From the NCBI RefSeq assembly GCF_001522545.3, contig NC_031768.1, forward strand, positions 87,356,431-87,420,430: a stretch of DNA of 64,000 nucleotides, in the 5' to 3' direction. Positions 35,407 to 47,600 of this stretch are shown here, piece after piece. Numbering within the stretch: position 1 is the first letter of the stretch; every line of letters starts with the position of its first letter. The translations under genes were made by a program, and so were the position numbers. Below the pieces are notes generated by a model, which saw only the letters and a list, made by a program, of their open reading frames with translations, was not told the origin of the DNA and made no database searches. This stretch comes from Parus major (Eukaryota > Chordata > Aves > Passeriformes > Paridae).

Positions 35407-36048
35407 TGTTGCCGCCCATTTGTTTGGTTTTATTAAGTTCAGAGGTGGTTTACCCCAGTTGCTCCCCTGTCATAAAGAATGGTTTGTCCCCAGTTGCCCA
35501 TCATTGTAAACCCTTCCCATTTTTCTAGATTGTTCCCCATCCATCACCCCAATCCTGCCCCTAAGCCCTATCAATCTATGTGAACCCCACCTTTTGTTCC
35601 AGTTCTTTCCTTGCCTATCATCCCTTCCTCGACGCCCCATTGATTGTACAGTTGCTTTCCCTCCCCCGGGTCCTTACCATTGGTCCTGCATATTGTAATC
35701 CCCCCCCATAACTCCTCCGTTGCTGTTGTCCCATTGGTCACCATATGAGCCGCCCACAGTCCTTAAAACCTGGTGCGCGAGGGTGCCCAGGGTCTCGGCT
35801 CAGACCTCTCCCCTGTGATCCCAGCCCTGTACCTGTTGGAATAAACTTGTTCCTGGGAAATCGAGAGTGCCTGAGCACTCTTTCTCCCTTCGCCACAACC
35901 CGTGTCGCCCTGTGAGCCACAACGCCAGAGCGCAGAGGAGCTCTGGAGGTTCCAGGTTGAGCCTCGCAGTGCTTGCCTGGTTCCCCACTCCTGCCGCTGA
36001 CATCGGCCACAGCTGGCCGAGGCAAAAAGGGCCGAGCGGGCAGCGACA
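35407..36048 (+). mobile_element. Solo LTR of an endogenous retrovirus, with intact target duplication
   Basis: This is a 642-base element beginning TGTTGCCGC and ending GCAGCGACA, imperfect inverted ends with TG...CA. It is flanked on both sides by the identical hexamer GTAGGG (35401-35406 and 36049-36054). Inside are an inverted CCAAT (ATTGG near 35733), a weak TATA-like CCTTAAAACC near 35762 and AATAAA at 35840-35845, as expected for U3-R-U5. No viral genes are present, so it arose by LTR-LTR recombination. A 6-base duplication suits class II (ERVK/beta-like) elements, but the family is not proven. Confidence 0.92.
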
Positions 36049-36054
36049 GTAGGG

Positions 36055-38165
36055 CACATTTTCATTTATGTGCTCTGATGCTTTGAGATGTCACAGTCTC
36101 TTTTGCCTCAAAAATCTGAAACTGAGCAAAGGATCTTCTCTGATCATCTTCCATAGATAACTGAGCATGGGCACAGTCAATGAGCTCTCCTAGGAAAGTG
36201 CCTGACACCCAGTGGCTCAGGGCATTGTTGGAAGCTACCCTGGGAGCGTTTCCTATGTTCAGGTCAGGTAAAATGAGACCAAGACACATTTTACCCAACA
36301 GGCATTTCTTCAAGAAGATCATGGTGACCCAGGGAAGCAGGAAAATCTGTCAGTCTGTATTCTCAGAGCCAGCAATATTTGGGCTTCTCCACACAGCAGG
36401 ATGAAAGGAGAGGCAGGGCAGGTAAGGTTGGCTGAGAGCTGTGAGGGCAGGTTACAGGACAATATTGACAAGGGCAACATCTTCTCTCTGCTTTTCCCCT
36501 CTCTGTTTCTGTATTTAGGCCTGATTCACCACAGCCTCACACCTGCTGTCTTCACTTACACCAGTGCAGGGTGCATTCAAATCAGGTTCAAACGTAACCC
36601 TGCTGATTTGTAGTGTTTTATTACTCTCTTCCCCACCCCCTTGCCGGCTCCTTCCATCTCAGTTTTATCTCTCTATCGATCTGTTTCTCTCACACTCTCT
36701 GACACGCTTGCTGCCTTTCATTATTAGTTAGATAAAGCCTGGCAGCCCGAGCATCCTAGCTACATGATGCTCTCTCTGTCTTCTCCACTTCAGCCTCAGT
36801 TCCTATGTCCTGTGTCCCCATGTTTTTGTCTGCTCCTTTTTTATCCTGCACCAAGGGCAAAGACCAGAAGGTCCTTTGAATGACTCAGATCCTTCACTCT
36901 CCAAATGAGAGGGTCATCATCTTCATGAGTGCAAAAGTTATGGGTAACATCTCCACAACGTAACAAAACTTTGGCCTCATCCCTAGCTTGGAATGCTGTG
37001 TGCTGAAATTAAATTCCAGCCTCCTGGAATCAGTAACTTCCGTGCTTTTGCTTTCCTCACAAAGCAAACACCTATCTTTATGGTCACAGGGAAACTGTGA
37101 AATGTGATTTTCATGTAACCAAAAGAGCTGAAAGTAGGAGGCGAAGAGTGCAGATGAAAGCAAGTCTGTACGACATTTCATAATTTTAAGATAAATCTTG
37201 TGACATGGAGACGTTCTGTGTTGTTATTTCTGAATGTTTGGGATTTCTGATCCTAGCTGTACCCACCCCCTAGCATCATCCCTCTCTTCTGATCTCGCTC
37301 TGATCTTTACAGAAAGAAACCTCCATTCTCTTTGTGCTATAGATCCACTTTCTTTCCTCTGTGCTCACTGTCCCACTTTAAAGCTGTAGAGCTGTACGGG
37401 CTCATTCTAGGTTGTTCCTTTCTTCACCACCACAGAATCCAAATAACTTGTCAAAACACTGAAGACTTTTTTTTTCACCAGTCCTTCTCCAAACATAGCA
37501 GAGTCACATCTCATGAGATGATTTTTCACAACTGTGTGTAACACGGACTCTGAGACAAAAACACTGTAAGGACAAAGGAGGCTGGTATGGCTCTCTTGGA
37601 CACCAATATGATACAGAAGGCTTTTAACCCTTTAGTTTCTACTGGGCTAATGCACACAGGGGTTACACCTAAAGTCAGCCCAGTACCAGCGGCTTGAGGG
37701 TAACTGCATGATGATTCTTCCTCTGATCTGCTCTCAAAGCCCTCAGGATTTTGCAGACCAGGAACTGTCTGCCAGACAGGCCTCTGGTTGTGATTCAAAG
37801 ACTCCAGAAGAGAGAGGATCTTGCACTTCACTAGGTAGTTTGTTTCTGTGATTAATCACTCTCCAGTGACTGGCTCTTGTTATTCTCTGCCAGAATATTT
37901 GGTAGACTTTTCTCCAGGAAAAAAGTGATACTGCAAGCAAGTCATGTCTCATTCTGCTTTTTGATATATTAAACAGGTTGACCTCTTTAAATTACTGAGA
38001 TCTCCAGTCTTCAGATCACCTTTGATTCAAAGTTATTTTTAAAATATGGAGCATAAAGCACTGTGCAGTTTTCCAGCATGAGAGTTACTCAGACACAGAG
38101 ATAGGTTTAATCGTCTCCTCGCTTCCCATCCTTACTTCTGTCTTTACACAGACAGGGATCACTTC
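36055..38165. other. Intergenic, nothing recognised
   Basis: Nothing supportable is seen beyond the LTR flank. Confidence 0.5.
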
Positions 38166-38169
38166 AGAT

Positions 38170-38560
38170 TCATTGCTGCAGCCTGGACCACTGAGTCTGT
38201 GTTCAGTTTTCTGCCTGTTATAATCCCCACATCTTTTCCAGAGCACCTCTTTTCAGGACTGGAAGTTGTTTCCTGTAGACACAGGCATTTTTTTCTTGTT
38301 CTTAGCTGTACAATTTGCTCTCAACCGTCTTATAAGAAGTTTTATGAGAATGACCACCTTAATAAAAGGGGCAGGTCACTCTGTCCTGTCCTATCCTCAT
38401 TATTTTTAACACTGTAACAATATTTGTGCCCTCAGTAAACTGTGTCAGAATGAACTATATCTGCTCACCAAGCACTGAATAAAATGGTGAGTCATACCTG
38501 ACCCGGGACTCATTCCTGGGCATCCACGTAAGAAACACTGCCACTCAATGGTGGGCTTCC
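38170..38560 (-). mobile_element. Possible very old CR1 fragment
   Basis: Phrases such as TATAATCCCCACATCTTTTC and the later GGGACTCATTCCTGGGCATC recall the reverse complement of old CR1 3' regions ('...CCAGGACTGATCCCTGGGG...'). The resemblance is patchy and the limits are approximate. Confidence 0.35.
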
Positions 38561-38569
38561 AGGGATGAC

Positions 38570-41170
38570 CTCCTTTGTGTTTACAGGGCGTTAAATGGAG
38601 TTAACCAGCTCACTTAACCTCCTGCTCTGTTAATGTTGCATAACACTTTTTTTTTCTTATCAGCATGCTTTGGGAAATTAACACTTCCAGAAGCCTGGAT
38701 AGATCTAAGCCATCACCTTTCCCAAACAAACCTGTAGTCACATCAAAGACTGACAAGAACAAAACAAGTTTATGCAGCAAGATCAGTTTCCTCCAAACCA
38801 GGCTGATTGGCATTAACTGGAAAATCTCATATCAGCTCTTTGTTGCTTTGCCTAGAATTTTTCAGGTCTTCTGTTTGCTCTTTACAAATATTCACAGGGC
38901 ACAGTTCTCTTCTAGTCTTCTGGGATGTCTCTGATATTCCAAAGCTTATTAACCCCTTGTTTGGTGAGCAATAGGGCAGAGGAAACTGGCTTCCCTGTGG
39001 ACTTCTTTCCTGTATGTTCTGTACTTTCCACTACCATACCTTCAGCTGGGGTCTCTTGGCATCCTTTCCACAGCTTGCCACATCTGTGAGGGGCAATTTC
39101 TCCTACATCACAGGGCTCCCCCACTCTCTAACATTACATAGCTCATAGCTTTTTGTTATGTTTCTAAAATAACACAGCTTTCCCAATATTTTCTGCTCAA
39201 TTCTTTTGGCCTGCTGGATGGACTGCTCTGACCTGTGGGGCTTTGCCCAGCAGCATGGCTACAGGCTCTGTTCCAGCATAGGCATCTCTTTCCTCTGTCA
39301 GGCTGCTGGTTTTCATACAATTTTTTGGAGCTTATGTACCTTTTAGAATCTGGTCATTTTGTCAAATCCATGGCAACTAACAGACAGACAGACAGGATTC
39401 TGCAGGTAGCAAGGCAACAACATGGGTCTCTCTTCTCTTAGGAAACAACAGTAAAACCAGTAGCAGTGGCCTGCCTGGGCTCAGGACTCATGGGTGTAAA
39501 TGATCTGTACGTGATCACTGCCAGACAGAAATAACAGCCAGTAACCCCTGATTCCATCTCTCCCCTCAAATTTCCATGTAATTTTACATTAGCTTTCCTT
39601 AGAAAAGGAAACCAAACAAGCCACCCCATTTATATCACATCAGAGCGAGGTACAAGTGACATCAGCCCTTGAGCTCCCTGTTCCCATCATCTCGATGGCT
39701 TTCCTGACTCCCCACACCACATCTTCCAAGGTTTCCTTGGTCCCTACAAAATCCTGCTCCTTGTCCTCTCTCATATTTCTCACTCCTTTTGCTGCCTTCT
39801 GTAGTTTTACTCTTCAGGGGGATTTTCAGTGTTTGCGTCATTTGGATTTTCACCCTTTAGCTGACCTTTCCCTGGTTGAAATTTCTCCTCTGTTTTGTGC
39901 TTCCCAATTATACTAAACACATTCGTCAGGATTTGAAAAGGTCAGAGAGAGCCTGTGTGCCTGATGTAGCCCCTTCCAGAGCTTTCTACCCTCTGCTACT
40001 CTCAGGTGAGAAAGCAGGAAAAGAAGCACAGAGAGCGAGACAAGCTGAACACTGACTTGTGCTGCTCCACCATGTCGGTACAGGGGGTTTCTTGGGATGA
40101 GAGTGTGAGGGATCACTGAGCAAGGTTTGCGCAGATGATTTGTACAAGTCCTGTGAGAGCTAGAGATGAAAAGGCTGGAGTGTGACAGGAGCCTGGATAA
40201 TCTCTGACATAAAGCCCCATGTACATGAAAGGGACAAAAGCCGGGGGGGTTCGGCGTGTGCATGGCCGATGACACGCAGTGGCGCAGCATCTCACACACA
40301 CACCCCAGCTGTGACACCGCTGCCTGCAGTGCCCTCCTCCCACACCACGACCCCCTGGTGACAGTAAGCCTTAACACAACCCCATCCCCGTGCTGATCCT
40401 CCAAACACACACCGACATCACGACCAAACATGTGAAAAACCTGTTGACTCTCCTAAAGATGCTCACAAATGTACACACAAGACTCAAATATCCTGGCATG
40501 GCAAAGCTCGGAGCAGCCTGGTTCTTTAACACAGGAGCTTGCAGGAGCCCTGCTGAAGAACAGACTCAGACCCTTCAGATATCTGTCCAGAGTTGGCACG
40601 ACCTGTTCTGGCCAGCCTGCCGTGCTCAGGCTTGGTACTGTGTGTCCATTTGTCACCTGCGTCCATCCCTGATGCAGTGGCAGGTTGCCTTATGGCTCAG
40701 TGCTGTCTCTACTATTTCTTTCTGGTATTTTTTTTTTTTTTCCCAGGGTCAGTCACAGTCTTTCCTCATTGCTTTATGATGAAAAGTTTGATTGTTTTTG
40801 AGGATCTGAGGAAATTACTTTCTTGCTTCCTCATATTTCAGGCCCTGGAGTGGAAACTGTCTCTCTGTCATTGACTTTCTTCTCTCGCCCGTTGGTTGTT
40901 CAGCTGCTCCCTTCTGATTTGGTCTGTGCTTTCTGTTTGGTTCTTGATGGTGGAGGGAGATGTTCCCTGTGAAACACTCGGCCCCTCAAAGGCACATCAG
41001 CTCCTTTCTTTAATTTTGCTGTCACATCCCTACCATTTCCAGACGCATCCCATCGATCCCTGGCAGAAACGCGCTTGGGGACACGCTCAAAAGACCTGGG
41101 TGATCCCTCAACGGGTAAAACACACCTCGGACGGATCCCTCTCCTCCCCCCACCCTCCGTTCCCCATCGC
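38570..41170. other. Intergenic, nothing recognised
   Basis: No gene is supported. A poly(T) run lies at about 40728-40742. The GC content rises at the right end towards the 41.2-kb CpG island. Confidence 0.5.
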
Positions 41171-41907
41171 TCCTACCTCTCCCATGTGTCCCACGGGCTC
41201 TGCCCGTGGGGCTCGACCGAACCCCGCCGCCTGCCCCGCCGGGGCTGCGCCTCGCCGGGGCCGCCCGTCTGCAGCTCCCCCCCCGCCCGGTACCGCGGCG
41301 GCCACGGGGTCCCGGGGGGCCGAAGCCCGGGGATGATGGATGCGGGAACGGGGGACGGGGGGCGGGACCGAGGGGTGGCATCTCCCCGAGGGCACTGCTG
41401 CGGGGCGGAAAGGCGAGGGTCGGCGGGGATGAGCCCCGGGGGGCGGCCCAGGGGAGGGGGATCCCGGGGGGCCTCCGCCCGCCCCCAAGGACGGACCGGT
41501 CCGGGGGTGGCATTCGCCGGAGCGAGCTGGAGCGACGGGTCCCTTGGAGACACCTCTCTCCATGGCAACCTAATCGCTTCCTGTGAAGATCCCGAAATAA
41601 CCGACGAGACGGGGGAGCGGAGCCGAGCGGAGCGGAGCCGAGCGGAGCCGAGCCGTGCGGGCAGCGGCGGGGAGGCGGCGGGGGGCAGGTCCGGCGGGCG
41701 CGGGGCTGCGGGAGCGCGGCGCGGGCGGGCAGGGAGCGGGAGGAGCCTTCGCGCCCGGCCGCCGGGGCAGGGGGCTCCGGGCCGGGGGGACGCGCTGCCC
41801 CCGCCCGGCCGCTGCCCTCGCCCGGCCGCCCCGGCGCCCCCCGCGGGCTGCAGAAGGGGCCACGGTGCCGGGCGCGCCCGTGCCAGCAGCCATGGGGTTA
41901 ACGGGAG

Positions 41908-41948
41908 GCAGCGAGCGAGAGAGACAGAGACAGAGAGAGAGAAAGAGG
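41908..41948 (+). repeat. (GA)n purine tract
   Basis: A GAGAGACAGAGACAGAGAGA-type simple repeat lies in the presumed PIANP leader exon. Confidence 0.85.
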
Positions 41949-42029
41949 GGCTGGACCAGTCCTCGGCAGCTGTTTATTTCAAGGCATCTCTCGCTCCCTC
42001 TCCCTCAGCCAAGGCTCAGCCTCAGCAAA

Positions 42030-42066
42030 CCTTCCTCCTCCTCTTCCTCCTCCTCCTCCTCCTCTC
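42030..42066 (+). repeat. (CTC)n trinucleotide tract
   Basis: About 11 CTC-like units occur in the presumed PIANP leader exon; the run would encode Ser or Leu if translated. It is part of a wider pyrimidine-rich stretch that resumes at 42250-42390. Confidence 0.85.
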
Positions 42067-42399
42067 CTTCCTTCGTCCTGGCCATGAGAGGCACGGGCAG
42101 CAGCAGCTGTGCTCCCCCAGCCCTCTGCTCCGCCGCCCCGGCTGCGCCCCACTCGTCTCCCCGCAAGGTAAGTTCATCCTCTCGGCCCGGGCTTGGGGGA
42201 CAGAGTGGGGACGGGGCTGCAGGGGCGGGGGGGAGGGGGGCTGCACGCCCGTCTCCAAGTCATCTCTCCCCGTCTCCTTCCCTGTGTCCTTTCTTCCCCC
42301 TTTTTCTTTTCCCTTTCCCGATCTAGTTGCTCTGTCTCCTTCTAGCCGGCTGTCTCCTTCCTCCCCCCTCCTTTTCCTCCTCTTTTCGTCAGGGGCAGG

Positions 42400-43970
42400 G
42401 GATGCCTGAGGGGCCGGGAGGGAGAGGGCACAGCCGAGGGATCGCTGCCTCTTACCCTCCAGCTCCGGGCTCCATCACAGACCTGTTGTGCTGGAGCGCT
42501 GGAGCCTGCGCTGAGGAAGGCGACTTCAGCCAAATTGGCGCAGCTGGAGAAAGGAAACAGAGGGGTCAGTCCCACCTCCTGCCTGTCCAAGGGTGCACCA
42601 TGCAAGAGAGAGCAATTCAGATGTGGAGACTCAGCACTTGAAGCACTTGGATGCCCGGGAACAGTAGGAAACTGGGAGGCAGAAGATTGTCAGACTCATG
42701 ACATGTATTGCAGGCAGGCACTAGATGGCAGGGGACCGGCATCCTAGAGTGCTGCTTGGAATGGGGCCACACTCACAGTTCCCAAATGCAGGGAGACTTA
42801 AGCTCAGAGGACCATTGATGGGCTTCACACGCCCATTCCCCTGCTATGAAAACGTCCAAATGCAGCATCACCCTTCCGAGCCCTGCATTCTGCCCCAGCC
42901 TAGGATTACCATACCCAGCCCATAAGTACTCACCCTAGCAGCCTGGCAGTGGAATTCCTATCGGCAAGTCACTGAACGCTGCAGGACCTGCACTGACTCA
43001 GGGCGAGCAGAGTCAGTCCCTCTGGGATCCTGCTGGATCCTCCTGGGTGCTGCCACCAACCCTCTCAGCCTCAGACATCAGGTAGAGCAGCCTGACGTGA
43101 GCCACTGCATTCCAACTGCCAGCCCCCAAATCCAGCCAGCTTTGGGAGGTGCTGCCCCCAGCCCCAGGCTTAGCAGGAACTCTTTCCCTGGATGGGCTTG
43201 GCATCACCACCCCCGGGAGCCGGCATTGGGATTCACAGTCCCAGCTGCCAAAACTCCTCCGAGTGCAGCAGAATTGTCACCCTGGGGCATCTGCTCTGGG
43301 ATTCCTCCCTTTCCCTGTCCCCACCCAGCTGAATACAGCAGGGCATATACATAACCCCTTTCCACCAACACCTGGGGTTCGTGCTTCCTGCTGCCAAACC
43401 AGTAATGACTGCATCTCTGCCTCTTGGACCATGAACTCTGGGGTGTTCATGGACACTGAGAAAAATACAGGTGTGGTGTGCCCAGGGCATCACGCAGTGG
43501 GGAGGCGGGGGGGAAGGGGACTCTCGCTTCCAGTGCCTGAACTCGCTCTGCTCAGTGCTTGGAGATAGCTGCTAGCTAGTTCCGTGGTCCCAGATCACAG
43601 TCTCGTATCAGTAGCTGTCACCACAGCCCTCAGTGCTGGCTGGGAGATTAAAAAATGACAGCAAACCTAGCATTCCACCTCTGCAAGGAGGGCTGGGTCC
43701 TCCTCGGGTTTGTTTTGATTTTTTCATCACTATTTCGAGTGGAATCGTTGCAGTGGGGGAGCTGGGCGAAGCAAGGATTTGCATGAAGCTCTCAGTGCTG
43801 CGGGGTTGCTAATGGTGAGCGTTATTTCAGCCAGCAGTAAGTTTCATAATCTTGGCCCAGCTCTTGTGAATGTTCCATTTTTCAGGGTCATGAGCCTCTT
43901 TACCCTTCTTCCATCCCTTCCCCCTCTCCCCAAACTGGTTGGCAATTTCATTGTTCCAGTGGAATATATC
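42400..43970. other. Presumed PIANP first intron, left part
   Basis: No exon, RNA or transposon is supported in this stretch apart from pyrimidine-rich sequence at its left end. Confidence 0.45.
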
Positions 43971-43982
43971 CGTCATGTGAGG

Positions 43983-44240
43983 TCATCGCTGCATAAGGAG
44001 AGGTGATTGATTGCTTAGGTCACTGGGGCCTGTCCCATGCTGGGCTTTGAATGCTGGTTTGGAGACCTTGAACCGGACTGTGTGCTCAAAGGCGAGGCGA
44101 TGTGGGGTGCAGAGGGGCACGGTGATGCATTCCCGGCAGCTTGAGTCGCCGAGCAAACAGACTGCTGCATTCTGAACTAGCTGGAGCGCTCTGAGAGCAG
44201 ACAGCTTCATTCCTAGAGGCACAGTATCACAGCAGTCAAG
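43983..44240 (-). mobile_element. Ancient L2/CR1-clade LINE relic (reverse transcriptase C-terminal part)
   Basis: The minus-strand frame contains LQLVQNAAVCLL, followed at the right spacing by HRLAFEHTVRFKV and FKAQHGTGPSDL. This is the signature layout of the end of L2-like reverse transcriptases ('LQLVQNAAARLL ... HWLPV..R..FK ... FKALHG.GP.YL'). The frame is still open over 79 codons, but key words such as HWLPV are eroded. It sits in the presumed PIANP first intron. Confidence 0.65.
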
Positions 44241-44424
44241 CTCTAGATGTTACAAAAATACAGATAGATCATCATCTGCCAGCTGAGCCAGACAGCATCG
44301 GGTGCAACTCTTTTCCCATCCCCGAATGGAAGGAGCCTCTACCCGCTCCTCGCTAACACGGCTTGTGTGCGCTTGGCTTCATCCAACTGCTCTCCAGTCA
44401 GAGCTGATCTCGGCTAGGCATTGA

Positions 44425-44600
44425 GAAAGCTGTGAGATTCTCAGATTTTAAGGCCAGAGGGACCATTTTGATCATCGAGACTGACCTACAGCGGAGCACA
44501 GGCCAGAGAATTTCACCAATTTAATTTCCTGTGCCAAGCCCATAACTTCTGATTGAACTGTAGCATCTCTTTTAGGAATACAGCCAGGCAAAGGCTGCAG
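44425..44600 (-). mobile_element. Ancient CR1 3'-region fragment (reptile-type)
   Basis: The stretch CAGATTTTAAGGCCAGAGGG, then ACCATTTTGATCATCGAGAC, ACAGGCCAGAGAATTTCACC and CCATAACTTCTGATTGAACT follows closely the antisense 3' region of old CR1 copies well known in turtles and crocodilians. It is much older than the other CR1 copies in this window. Confidence 0.75.
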
Positions 44601-44609
44601 GCAGTAGGG

Positions 44610-47600
44610 AACACACCACCTGCCTAGGTGAATTGTGCTGGTATGTGACCCTCTTTATTAATAGTATTGTTCCTCATTTGAATTTGTCAAACTTCAGCAT
44701 TTTGTAACAGAAGGTTACAGATTGCACTTGATGCAAGGCAGCTACGGCACACGGCTTGCACCTTGATTCTTTTATTCCTGTGATGCCTTTTTTATTTGGA
44801 TAGGATTTATCTATGGCATTAAGGTATACAAGAATCCTGAACACAGAGAAGGAGTTATCGTAAGCGAATCCTAGGGCTTTCCTGGGGCACAGTAGTATCT
44901 GAACTCCAGAGCTCAGGGTGTCACATTCAGGGTTTAGTCAGAGCTCCCTGCTCTGAGCAGGGGTGCAGCAGGCTCTGCTTCTTAGCCATTAGGTAGGATG
45001 TCAATTCCCAGCTGCCCTTGGTGAAACGCTACATATGCTTTGGGGCATGGCTACTGAGATCTGCTCTCTCATGTCCCAGCAGCGGCGGGTCTGTGCTGCG
45101 GGAGGCTTACAAAGAGGGAAGAAGCACAGATGGGTGTGGGGAACAGCAGCAGGATTCCTGCTTCCAGTCTGCAAATGCATGAGAGCAGCTCCTAACAGAT
45201 TAGCCCCAGTCTGGAGTGATGGTGGGGTCCATATGCAGTAGCAAAGAACAGTGTAATTCTTACTCACTGCTTTCGAGCACCAAGATTCACAAACTGAGCT
45301 CAATGAAGTGCCCCAGGGAAATAGCTTTGTCATTCACACTCTGTCATCTGTGCATCACAGGACTGGAACGCTGAGATGAAGGCTCTGTACCTAGAGTGAA
45401 AGTATGCAGGTTTCTTGATCAGACTCTGGGAGCAGCCCTGTCCAGTTTTATTGCCATTAGACCTGGGAAACACGTATGAAAGCAAGAGCCTTGCCATGAG
45501 GTACTGGTACAGAAATCCAGTCTCCCTGCTCTGGCACACAAAGGCTTCTTGAATGGTATGAGGTGGGATTTATACTCCCAGGTAGTAAGAGCATTGGCTT
45601 CCCCTCCTCTGCTCTGAAGGTCTATCAGTTTATTCAGGATCCACACTGGGACCTGCATCCAGAGCTGAACGAAGGGCATGTGTTACTCCTGCCCTCCAAC
45701 ACAGCAGGGTCGGTGCCCAGGACACAATCCCACTGCTGGTGGCTGACCAGAGAGTGCCCCAGACATGCTTTGTCTGCTGTTTAGTCAATAATCCACAGGG
45801 ACATTTCAAACATAAACGCTCCAAGCACAGTGGAATCCAGCCTGCACTTCCTGGTAATTTCACTGGAGACCATCCTTTGGTCTCACACCTTCCATGCCAT
45901 GGGAGATACCTCTGTCCTGCTCCCAGCTGCTCCACAATCAGTCCTGGGTGTGCCAGTGCAGGACACATTCTCAGTCTTTGGGCATGATCTCATTAACAAA
46001 CCAGTATCTGTTTATGGAGACCAACCAACTTTGCATCATTCCTGCACTCACCTGGAGCCACCTTTGGAGTGGGGGCATCCAGAATCACCAGCTCTTCACT
46101 CTGGGCAGCAGAACCCATGCACAACAGTGTCCTCAGTCCAAGGCTTGCACCCTCATGTATGGGCTGTCCTCTCCTCAGCACCATGTGCACGTGAGGCGGT
46201 CGGTGTTGCAGCTCACCCCTCCTCAGCTCATTCCATACGTTATCTGCTCCATAGGGCTGAAATTTAGACTACCGTGTGTGAAAGCCATCCAGGATTTGGC
46301 TCTGTAGGGTTTCTTATTCCCAGGTTTTCAACCCTGGGTGTCCATAGACCGGGATGTCATTCCCAAAGTTCACAATCTCAGCTTTGAAGAACAGTGATGT
46401 CTCCATTATGAGACCTCCCAACAAGCGAGGAGAGCACAGCAACCCCACATTCCTACCCCCAGGCACAGGGTAGTCTTCTGAAGGTAGAGCCATTGCTGTT
46501 AGGAGTGCAAGAGGTTATACATGCACCACTGCTGTACCACACTTCCCCGTGGGACTGGCACTGAGGTCTTTCTGTACCTGGAGAAGGCTGCCTCTGCTGG
46601 CATGGCACAGTCCAGCCCCACATCTCTCCTGCTTCCCAATGCAAAACAGCCCCCAGCCCCCGAAGACTTGAGTAGACTGAGAGTGCCATGCCACAAGCAA
46701 GCTCTTCATCCCAGGGAACTGCTGTCTCTGTGGTGAGTCCTAGGCATGGCCCCAGGCACTCCAAGCCACCTTGAAACCTCTCCTGCAACTTGTGTGTGCT
46801 TTAGCCTGGGGATTCACACGAGGAGGTCCTCCATGCTTGGAATTCTCTCCCTTTCAAAGTCCAGAATAAATTCTGTCATGGATTTGTGTTGCCAGACATG
46901 ATCTTCCACGGCATCGTGATCATAATCCAGATGGCCAAGATCTCGCCAGTATCTGGCTTCAGAAGAAACTTGCTCCATTCTGCTGCCTCTCTGCAGAGCT
47001 GCATTTTAATACTGAGTCCCCTCCAAGGCTTAGAGGTTCAGGAGCAAAGAACAAAGAAATGCTGAGAATAGCTGCTCTTTTCTCCTCATCTTCGTCTCAG
47101 GATCCCTCCAGAGACTGATCTTGCCCCGGAGGGAGGGGCAGGGCACATTAGCCAACAATTCTTTTTTTTCCTGTGAACTTTGTTTAAATATTTAACAGAA
47201 GGAAACTAAAAATATCCCCAGTTAATGCAGCAGGAGCTAGATAGCTACTTAGTCTTGGGTGCCCTTCCTCCTGGCCCCTCTTCTCAGGTGTACATCACAG
47301 CAAGCCCTGGGCTCTTCCCTCTGGAAGAGGAAGCCCCCCACCGAGGAGGGGCTGCAGTTTTTGTTCGGGATGGGGTGTGCAGGGTCGGATGGTGGAAGCC
47401 GGGAGGTGCAGCACAGCTGGCTCACGGCTGGAGGGGCAGGGTTGGCCTCTGCATTGACTCTCTCAGCCAAGCATCCCTCTTTCTCCATCCCAGCAGCCAC
47501 GGGAGGGCATAATTGTGGGTTGTTGGCATTCACGCTTTCCCCTTCACGATGAAGGAGCAGGCTGAACATCTCGCATGATTTTTTTTTTTTGTCCTGTGTG

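Larger units (their letters stand above)
41890..42167 (+). other. PIANP: Probable PIANP leader exon
   Basis: The exon ends CCGCAAG with donor GTAAGT at 42168, a near-consensus site. It contains a (GA)n tract, a (CTC)n tract and two in-frame ATGs at 41892 and 42084. Joining it to the acceptor at 48711 puts these ATGs out of frame with PIANP, forming an upstream frame that overlaps the main start. The 5' limit is unknown, and further leader exons may exist in the 6.5-kb intron. Confidence 0.5.
41180..42240. promoter_or_regulatory. PIANP: CpG island, probable PIANP promoter
   Basis: About 1 kb of dense CpG precedes a strong donor at 42168. It includes iterated GAGC(G/C)GAGC-type motifs near 41614-41660. 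The nearest plus-strand gene downstream is PIANP, whose first coding exon begins with an acceptor and therefore needs an upstream leader. The long open frame through the island (41075-42409) reflects base composition. Confidence 0.7.

Noticed and set aside
41075..42409. 444-codon plus-strand open frame
   Set aside because: It runs through a CpG island in which AT-rich stop codons are rare. It is low-complexity (Arg/Gly/Pro/Ser), crosses the likely donor at 42168, and overlapping frames on both strands are open as well.
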